Shown: positions 15,811 to 21,515 of the stretch, piece by piece | Numbering within the stretch: the first letter of the stretch is position 1 | Layout: every line of letters begins with the position of its first letter | Assembly: GCA_964407055.1 (NCBI GenBank) | Contig: CAYOUD010000030.1 | Location: 1-21,515, forward strand | Length of the DNA stretch: 21,515 nt | Direction: 5' to 3' | From: JAQIBY01 sp964407055 | Lineage (GTDB): Bacteria > Bacteroidota > Bacteroidia > Bacteroidales > ML635J-15 | The notes under the pieces: model-generated | Told to the model about the DNA's origin: nothing | Databases searched by the model: none | The model's input: only the letters and a program-made list of their open reading frames with translations | Position numbers and translations under genes: made by a program

Positions 15811-16890
15811 TTATTGTTTTACAATTTTCCGGGTAATGATATTGCCGCTACTCAAATTTAAAATGCACACCATGTAAATACCTGACTGCAGTCCGGAAAC
15901 ATCCAAAGACATGTCATTTCCCGTAGTCTGTTGTTTTAATAATGACTTCCCGCAATAATCAAATAACACGAGTTGGTATCCTTTCGGAGACTGAACAGGT
16001 ATTTCAAGATTTAAAATATCGCTTACCGGATTGGGGTTAATTTTTATATCATCCAAGCTTAACTGTTGACTCACATTTTGTGAATCGCCCCAAACATATT
16101 CCACATATTCCGGATGATCAACATATGGGTTTCTATTGTACTGCCAATCGTAAATGGCATCATTTCGGATCAATTCTTTCTGACTTACCGAGTCATTTTC
16201 ATGCCAGGTCATAAGCATTTCCAGTGCACCGGGCTTAATCTGTGACCCATCAACCATATCATTGCTGTTAAAGCTTCCGTCTTCACTATAATAACGAGTA
16301 GCCATATAAAAATAAATCCGTGCAAAATCGCCTTTGTATTCATCAATTGGCTCAAAAACTGTTTCATTTGTCCATGACAAAGCAGAGCCACCAACTTTGC
16401 TACCATTCATACTTGTCCAACTTGCACTGCTTACTTCTCCATAAACCAAATTACTGCGTTGCCCATTTGTATATCCATCGGTAGGAACAAGCTGAACTAA
16501 ATCAGTGTACATTGGAGATGCATCATTATACCACGATTTTGGCCAGGAATGTTCACGATTGTAGCAGAAGCCTTCGCCCTCATAATTTCCACATTGGTCA
16601 CTCCCGAAAGTATAATAATAAGCTGGTGTTCCTCCGGGAACATCACTATACATGTCCCATACTAAATTGTTGTTATCCGGTCTGGGGTCGGTATCTTCAA
16701 ATGCGTCCCACAAATCATCATAGGTTAATGAATTATGATTATCAATAATATTGTGCAGCGCTTGTTGCAAATCTTCTCCATATAGTCCATCAGCAATGTC
16801 GTAGTATCCTACCGGTATTTGTGCTGTGGCAAGAATGGCAGACAAAATGCCTGCCATTGTAAAAACAAATCGGTTGTAAATAATGAACAT
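15811..16890 (-). CDS. Secreted endonuclease I (EndA-like) with T9SS sorting domain
   Basis: This is an exported non-specific endonuclease of the endonuclease I/EndA family. A Sec signal peptide spans about residues 8-23 (cleavage near ATAQ). The nuclease domain runs from about 25 to 265 and holds the catalytic block NREHSWPKSW (111-120, His114), then LVQLVPTDGYTNGQRSN (131-147) and YNRNPYVDHPEYV (251-263), all typical. The last 80 residues (about 277-359) form a type IX secretion sorting domain, with INPNPVSDILNLEI, a GLQSGIYMV strand and a basic end (ITRKIVKQ). The enzyme should thus be secreted to, or anchored on, the cell surface and cut extracellular DNA or RNA. It starts three bases after the EEP gene stop, at the end of a five-gene run. 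No promoter of its own is visible. Confidence 0.93.
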   Translation of the reverse strand: MFIIYNRFVFTMAGILSAILATAQIPVGYYDIADGLYGEDLQQALHNIIDNHNSLTYDDLWDAFEDTDPRPDNNNLVWDMYSDVPGGTPAYYYTFGSDQCGNYEGEGFCYNREHSWPKSWYNDASPMYTDLVQLVPTDGYTNGQRSNLVYGEVSSASWTSMNGSKVGGSALSWTNETVFEPIDEYKGDFARIYFYMATRYYSEDGSFNSNDMVDGSQIKPGALEMLMTWHENDSVSQKELIRNDAIYDWQYNRNPYVDHPEYVEYVWGDSQNVSQQLSLDDIKINPNPVSDILNLEIPVQSPKGYQLVLFDYCGKSLLKQQTTGNDMSLDVSGLQSGIYMVCILNLSSGNIITRKIVKQ

Positions 16891-16893
16891 GAC

Positions 16894-17943
16894 TTAATTT
16901 TTAATTTCCTTAATCAAATAAATAAATGAGGGGAAATGGTCAGAATATCCTCCCATATACGTATCGCCGACATAAGTTCTCCATGGGTAACCTTTAAATC
17001 GACCTTCGCGCTGCGTGAGTTCAGGTTTATTATAAACATGTGACGCATAATATTTATAAGTATCAGGCTCACCTAAGGCTAAACCCTGACTAATAATTAA
17101 CTGATCAAAAAGATTCCATTTGTCACGATAAGCTCCCGAACCGACACCATCGCGGAAAAGTTGAGCGAATGGATTAAATAAATCACCGGGACTCAAATCT
17201 GATTTTTTACGTTTTGTACGTAAATGATCTTTTACTGATTCATTAACTGGATCATCATTAAAGTCTCCCATAACAACAATTTTTGCGTCCTTATCCAAAT
17301 CCAGCAAACTGTCCACAATTTCACGGGTTCTGTCACCTGCAGCATTACGTTTTGGTCGGCTAACTTTTTCACCTCCACGACGCGAAGGCCAGTGATTTAC
17401 AATAAAATGCATTTCTTCCCCATCAAACTTTCCTGAAACCAACAAGTGATCTCTGGTTTTATCTTTCTCATCAAAATCAAATTTCAAGCTAATAGATTTA
17501 TAATCGCTTACTTCAAATACAGATTTACGATACAAAAGCCCCACATCAACACCACGTTCATCCGGTCCGTCAACATGGACATAATCATATCCGTAATTTT
17601 TCAATTCTGTTTTATTGATTAGATCCTCAATTACAGTGGCATTTTCAACCTCAGAAACTCCAACAACAGCAGGCGGAAGTTTTGAAAAGTCTGCACCAAT
17701 TTTCAAAATTACTGAAGATAATCGCTCCAATTTTTCTTCGTAAATTTTTGTATTATAATTTTTATCACCTTCAGGTGTAAATTCGTCGTTGAGAAAAATG
17801 TCCGGATCATTAATTGTGTCGAACAAGTTTTCGAGGTTGTAAAAGGCAATTGTACTAACCTTGTATTGCTTTTCCTGAGCGTTTACATTAAATGTGAAAA
17901 CGACAGCGAGCAGTGCAATTGCAAAAGTGTATAAGCGTTTCAT
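16894..17943 (-). CDS. Secreted EEP-family nuclease/phosphatase
   Basis: This is an exported member of the endonuclease/exonuclease/phosphatase superfamily (DNase I-like fold). The ATG at 17943 is chosen over a TTG six bases upstream. A signal peptide of about 23 residues ends at NVNAQ. Metal and catalytic motifs are in family order: NLENLF (37-42), SEVEN (97-101), VDVGLLYR (132-139), NHWPSRRGG (183-191), MGDFNDDP (225-232) and SDHFPSF near the C-terminus. At 349 residues it lacks a T9SS sorting domain, so it is probably periplasmic, unlike the neighbouring endonuclease. It could degrade nucleic acid products further or act on phosphoesters; the substrate is not readable. It is 23 bases after the Ppx/GppA gene and three before the EndA-like gene, as part of one operon. 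Confidence 0.9.
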   Translation of the reverse strand: MKRLYTFAIALLAVVFTFNVNAQEKQYKVSTIAFYNLENLFDTINDPDIFLNDEFTPEGDKNYNTKIYEEKLERLSSVILKIGADFSKLPPAVVGVSEVENATVIEDLINKTELKNYGYDYVHVDGPDERGVDVGLLYRKSVFEVSDYKSISLKFDFDEKDKTRDHLLVSGKFDGEEMHFIVNHWPSRRGGEKVSRPKRNAAGDRTREIVDSLLDLDKDAKIVVMGDFNDDPVNESVKDHLRTKRKKSDLSPGDLFNPFAQLFRDGVGSGAYRDKWNLFDQLIISQGLALGEPDTYKYYASHVYNKPELTQREGRFKGYPWRTYVGDTYMGGYSDHFPSFIYLIKEIKN

Positions 17944-17966
17944 AAGCAAAATATTTTCAATTTTAA

Positions 17967-18902
17967 TTATTTGTCAATCAAATTCCTTGCCATGGATTGG
18001 AAAACTCCTTCTTTTAAAGCGTAAGCTGAACGAATTATCACTTTAATCCGGAACAAATTTATCAGAAATTCTGTAAAAACCGAAGCCAAAGGAATCATTT
18101 CTACACGCATGGCATCCATTCCGGGTATTTTCAGACGTTCCTCACGATTTTTTTGTGTTAATTCCTGATAGATTCCCAACCAATAATCACGCGGAATTTC
18201 GTACCACTCAGCATGTTTGTATGTCCCAACCAATCCGGCTTTATAGATGTACATAGATGCAAACGTGTCAAAACTTCCGGATGACCCGATAAGGGTTTTG
18301 GGTTGATGTTTTTCAACAATCGGAATTAATTCTTTCATTTCAGCAGACAGATAATCTCTGATATCAGCGATATTTTGAGTTTTAAGTGGGTCGGAAGGCT
18401 GAAACATTAATAATAAGCGGGCAATTCCCAAATCAAAGGATTTTCTGTAATAAACTTTTTCCATACTGGCAATTTGAATTTCATTGCTACCACCACCAAT
18501 ATCAAGTAGCAGACAGGGTTTTTCATCCATAGGGACAGCTTGCCTAACGCCGAGATAAATGAATTCAGCTTCTTGCTCACCGGAAATAATATTGAGTTGA
18601 TATTTGGTAATTGCTTTTACACGGGAAACAATTTCCTGTTGGTTTTTAGCATTTCGAACGCCGGAGGTTGCAAACACCTGTGTGTTTTCAACATTATATT
18701 CCCCAATTATTTTCCGATATTTTGTCAATACTGCCAGAACACGTTGAATTGCCGGTTCAGAAATATTTCCATCAGAAAAACCTTCTACACCAAGTTTAAT
18801 TGGTTGCTTTTCGGCATGTAGAACTTGCAATTTATGCGGCGCCCAATCAGCAATGCTTAAATTGCAGGTATTCGTTCCTAAGTCGATACTGGCTAGTCTC
18901 AT
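17967..18902 (-). CDS. Ppx/GppA-family exopolyphosphatase
   Basis: This is a cytoplasmic phosphatase of the sugar-kinase/Hsp70 fold that removes phosphate from polyphosphate or from pppGpp. The N-terminal ATP-fold motif is SIDLGTNTCNLSI (5-17), the switch region has FATSGVRNAKN (77-87), the general base is probably Glu111 in IISGEQEAEFIYLG, and the second phosphate loop is LLLDIGGGSNEIQIAS (131-146). A further SSGSFDTFASM block appears at 207-217. The 311 residues are the short form without the C-terminal HD extension of enterobacterial Ppx; short forms are common in Bacteroidota. The gene begins one base after the permease stop, and 23 bases separate it from the EEP gene. Whether it acts on polyP, pppGpp or both cannot be told. 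Confidence 0.92.
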   Translation of the reverse strand: MRLASIDLGTNTCNLSIADWAPHKLQVLHAEKQPIKLGVEGFSDGNISEPAIQRVLAVLTKYRKIIGEYNVENTQVFATSGVRNAKNQQEIVSRVKAITKYQLNIISGEQEAEFIYLGVRQAVPMDEKPCLLLDIGGGSNEIQIASMEKVYYRKSFDLGIARLLLMFQPSDPLKTQNIADIRDYLSAEMKELIPIVEKHQPKTLIGSSGSFDTFASMYIYKAGLVGTYKHAEWYEIPRDYWLGIYQELTQKNREERLKIPGMDAMRVEMIPLASVFTEFLINLFRIKVIIRSAYALKEGVFQSMARNLIDK

Positions 18903-18903
18903 C

Positions 18904-20268
18904 TTAGTTTTTATAACGTATCCACTTCCATAATTCTTTATAGCTCACCTTCTTTCCATACATCAAAATTCCAATCCGATAAATTTTCCCTGATAACCAC
19001 ACCATGAAGATGAAGCTCAGAATTAAGACCGAAAAGGATAATACCAAATCGATAACAGGAACTCCAAACGGAATTCGTACCATCATAACAATTGGCGAGG
19101 TAAACGGTATAATTGAGAACCACCATGCCAAACTGCTTTCCGGGCTATTAATGACGGAAAACATCACAATCAATCCCAAAACAAGCGGAAGCGATATTGG
19201 CAACATAAACTGCTGAGTGTCTGCCTCGTTATCAACTGCTGCACCAACCGCAGCGAACATTCCGGCATATAACAGATATCCGAAAAGGAAATAGAACAAA
19301 AATGCGCCTATCAATAAAGGGAAATTAATGGAAGAAAGTGCGTTTAATGCTTCTTCAATTTTCCCGGAAAACTCATCCTGTATTGGGTTGTTCCCAATTT
19401 GTGCATTTGATGACACAAGTTGTTCCATTTGTGGTGATTGCTGAAAGCCTTTTATATCATCCAGCAAAATAAATTGCGCTGCAGTAACAATTCCAAAGGT
19501 TAAAATAATCCATAATACAAACTGGGTTAAACCAACCAGTGCGATACCAATAATTTTCCCCATCATTAGTTTAAACGGTTGCACAGAAGAAACGATAATT
19601 TCCACAATACGATTGGATTTTTCCTCAATAACACCACGCATTACCTGAGAACCATACATAAATACGAACATATAAATCAGGAATCCGGCAAGATAACCAA
19701 TAATCATGGCTATTTCAGTGCTGGTACTTTTTTGCTCCCCGTCATCATTGATGATACGAGTTTTTATATCCACATTGGTTTCTACCGCTTTAATCACATT
19801 CCGGAGTGCTTCTTTCTCAACACCGAGCTCTTCTCCTTTGATTTGAAGCTTTGCATCTGTTATGTACTTTTCCATGTGATTGAGCATTTCCATCTGAACT
19901 GCCAATCCGGGTTGCTTGTACGAATACATCATTGCACTGCTGTGTCCGGTACTAATAATGTTATTCGGAATATAAAGCACTGCATAATAGTCATTTTGTT
20001 TCATCAACTCAAGTGCAGCATCCACATCCATACTTTCCAGATATTCGTACTTCAAATATTCGCTGTCCTCAAACTGGTCAACAAACAAGAATGAATCGTC
20101 CAGAATTGCAATGGTTTTGTCCTGTGTATCTTTTATCTGAGCCAACCAAATCGGCACAATCATTAAGGCCCCAAATAAAATTGGACCCAAAATAGTCATG
20201 ATAATAAAAGTTTTCTTTTTTACTCTGCTCAGATATTCACGTCTTATAATAATGCTTGTTCTACCCAT
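18904..20268 (-). CDS. ABC-2 type exporter permease (NatB-like)
   Basis: This inner-membrane permease has one N-terminal helix (TFIIMTILGPILFGALMIVP), a large soluble loop of about 150 residues, and five or more C-terminal helices. That is the layout of NatB/YhaP-type ABC-2 subunits. The diagnostic coupling segment RGVIEEKSNRIVEIIVSSV follows the second helix. The ATG at 20268 overlaps the end of the ATPase gene by eight bases; a longer frame using a TTG is possible but less likely. The 454 residues fit the family. Transported substrate is not readable: NatAB exports sodium, but relatives move peptides, drugs or unknown cargo. The gene abuts the Ppx/GppA gene by one base. Assignment to the family is secure; the substrate is open. 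Confidence 0.92.
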   Translation of the reverse strand: MGRTSIIIRREYLSRVKKKTFIIMTILGPILFGALMIVPIWLAQIKDTQDKTIAILDDSFLFVDQFEDSEYLKYEYLESMDVDAALELMKQNDYYAVLYIPNNIISTGHSSAMMYSYKQPGLAVQMEMLNHMEKYITDAKLQIKGEELGVEKEALRNVIKAVETNVDIKTRIINDDGEQKSTSTEIAMIIGYLAGFLIYMFVFMYGSQVMRGVIEEKSNRIVEIIVSSVQPFKLMMGKIIGIALVGLTQFVLWIILTFGIVTAAQFILLDDIKGFQQSPQMEQLVSSNAQIGNNPIQDEFSGKIEEALNALSSINFPLLIGAFLFYFLFGYLLYAGMFAAVGAAVDNEADTQQFMLPISLPLVLGLIVMFSVINSPESSLAWWFSIIPFTSPIVMMVRIPFGVPVIDLVLSFSVLILSFIFMVWLSGKIYRIGILMYGKKVSYKELWKWIRYKN

Positions 20269-21217
20269 GGTTCTGATTATTAATTGGTTTGTCGTTTTCT
20301 TCAACTAAAGAGATAAACACAGTATTCATACTTGGGATAATCTGTCTGAAAGATTTCAACTCCCCTTTTGGCAACAAAAATTTAATTAACTCATTGGCGG
20401 AAAAATTACTATTCAAACGTTTCAAACGTATGCTTGTTTCTCCGTTCATTGGTGTTGTTTCCAAAATCTCATAATCGGAAGTCATCGCCAAATCGGGATT
20501 GGTAAATTCTCCATCAAATATGATTTCATAAATATCCGGCGCATACCGTTTGCGAATGGTATCAATATTTCCCTCAACAACAATTTTTGAGTTGTTAATT
20601 AGCGCAATATCGTCGCAAATTTCCTCAACGGAAGACATATTGTGTGTACTAAATATTACGGTTGCTCCTTTATTGCGCAACTCAAGGATTTCATTTTTAA
20701 GCAAATTTGCATTAATCGGGTCAAATCCGGAAAAAGGCTCATCAAAAATCAGCAATTCTGGTTCATGTAAAACAGTGGTGATAAATTGTACTTTTTGTGC
20801 CATTCCTTTTGACAACTCTTCCACTTTTTTATTCCACCATGATTCAATTCCAAATTTTTCAAACCAGTACTTAAGTCGCTTTGCGGCATCAACACGACTT
20901 AACCCTTTGAGTTGTGTCAAATACATGGCTTGCTCTCCAACTTTCATCTTTTTGTAAAGTCCACGTTCTTCAGGCAAATACCCGATATTTCGGATATGCT
21001 TTTTATTCAGGGGCTCACCAAGCAGTTCAATGCTTCCCCCATCGGGTGCCGTAATCTGATTTAATATGCGAATAAAACTAGTTTTTCCTGCACCATTGGG
21101 ACCAAGCAGCCCATAAATACTCCCCTTTGGAACAGACAAACTCACATTGTCCAATGCCTTGTGACCAGAATAATCTTTCATCACATTTTCAGCTCGCAGA
21201 ATGTAATCCATAATCAT
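20261..21217 (-). CDS. ABC transporter ATP-binding protein (NatA-like)
   Basis: This ATPase subunit drives the exporter encoded by the next gene. All motifs are visible: Walker A GPNGAGKT (39-46), the Q-loop region GYLPEERGLYKKM, in which the usual glutamine is replaced by glutamate as in this subfamily, the signature LSKGMAQK (135-142), Walker B LLIFDEP (155-161), D-loop FDP, and the switch histidine His192 in FSTHNMSS. Residues about 240-318 form the C-terminal DUF4162-type extension that is common in NatA-like proteins. Two in-frame ATGs (21217 and 21211) are equally possible starts. It is the first gene of the five-gene run. I found no clean TAnnTTTG element upstream. Confidence 0.93.
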   Translation of the reverse strand: MIMDYILRAENVMKDYSGHKALDNVSLSVPKGSIYGLLGPNGAGKTSFIRILNQITAPDGGSIELLGEPLNKKHIRNIGYLPEERGLYKKMKVGEQAMYLTQLKGLSRVDAAKRLKYWFEKFGIESWWNKKVEELSKGMAQKVQFITTVLHEPELLIFDEPFSGFDPINANLLKNEILELRNKGATVIFSTHNMSSVEEICDDIALINNSKIVVEGNIDTIRKRYAPDIYEIIFDGEFTNPDLAMTSDYEILETTPMNGETSIRLKRLNSNFSANELIKFLLPKGELKSFRQIIPSMNTVFISLVEENDKPINNQNHG

Positions 21218-21515
21218 TTAAAATTTGACGTGAAAATAATGATAATATGTGTGAAAGTTGTTAATATTTTTATAAAGAATAAAAAAACACATTATTGTCT
21301 GTTAAAAACTTAAGATTAACCCGTAAAATTCATGCCATTCCCTTTGTGCAGATTTGAGTTAATAGAAAAATGGGTTGCCGTAAGTTAAAACATTAACCAG
21401 CAGTGCCTTATGTTATGACACTTTAAAATCAAAAACTCTGGTATCCCCGATTTTCGGGAATAAATAATGCCGATGTAGAATCAAAGCTGATACAAGAAAT
21501 AATACCGATTACACA
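21218..21515. other. Right-end gene-free region
   Basis: This 298-base AT-rich stretch lies upstream of the ABC ATPase gene and runs to the window edge. I find no convincing reading frame, RNA gene or promoter consensus on either strand. The one distinct element is a short GC-rich inverted repeat at 21443-21461. It probably holds the promoter of the five-gene run and part of the leader of a gene beyond the window. Confidence 0.6.
21443..21461. repeat. Short GC-rich inverted repeat
   Basis: Arms CCCGA (21446-21450) and TCGGG (21454-21458) flank a three-base TTT loop, and after one mismatch the outer AT/AT bases also pair. In an otherwise AT-rich region this is a clear local symmetry. It may be an operator for a regulator or a small hairpin. 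There is no T-run directly after it, so it is not an obvious terminator on the plus strand. Confidence 0.5.

Noticed and set aside
19579..20094. 171-codon plus-strand frame opposite the ABC-2 permease gene
   Set aside because: It is antisense to a clear permease with all family motifs, has no recognisable protein pattern and no start context.
1..21515. CRISPR array, insertion sequence, prophage or tRNA
   Set aside because: I found no spaced direct repeats, transposase, integrase, terminal inverted repeats or cloverleaf-like sequence.

Overview
The window comes from an AT-rich member of the Bacteroidota, most likely Bacteroidales or a close relative. The evidence is a fused LpxC-FabZ gene next to lpxD and lpxA, a secreted nuclease with a type IX secretion (T9SS) C-terminal sorting domain, Bacteroidota-style -7 promoter elements (TAnnTTTG), weak Shine-Dalgarno sequences and several lipoproteins. 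There are 17 intact or near-intact protein genes and one broken one. I see no tRNA, rRNA, CRISPR array, insertion sequence or phage gene.

Positions 2-5701 (minus strand) hold an envelope-associated cluster. Transcription runs from a large secreted transglutaminase-like protein (857 aa), to a TPR lipoprotein whose C-terminal half looks like a CsgG/LpoB domain, to an LPP20-type lipoprotein, and ends with a small MTH1187-type thiamine-binding protein. The two lipoprotein genes overlap as TAATG. No function is known to me for this set. I regard it as the best candidate for an undescribed system.

Positions 5916-10505 (plus strand) hold an HD-domain phosphohydrolase followed by the first acylation steps of lipid A synthesis: lpxD, lpxC-fabZ and lpxA. 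FabZ links the group to fatty-acid elongation. Next come a DUF2797 zinc-binding protein and recX (10556-11817), almost touching, which suggests a DNA recombination or repair connection.

Positions 11940-14490 hold an APC-family amino-acid permease. Its stop codon overlaps (ATGA) the start of a lipoprotein gene that is broken by two apparent +1 shifts within about 75 bases. Restoring both would give one 402-residue lipoprotein. An acyltransferase-3 membrane protein with its own promoter follows (14648-15796).

Positions 15811-21217 (minus strand) form a tight five-gene run: a NatA-like ABC ATPase, an ABC-2 permease, a Ppx/GppA phosphatase, a secreted EEP-family nuclease/phosphatase and a secreted EndA-like endonuclease. 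Spacing ranges from an 8-base overlap to a 23-base gap, so co-transcription is likely. Two exported nucleases next to a polyphosphate/pppGpp phosphatase suggest use of extracellular DNA or phosphate scavenging, but this is inference. The last 298 bases carry no gene, only a short GC-rich inverted repeat that could be an operator or terminator for something beyond the window.
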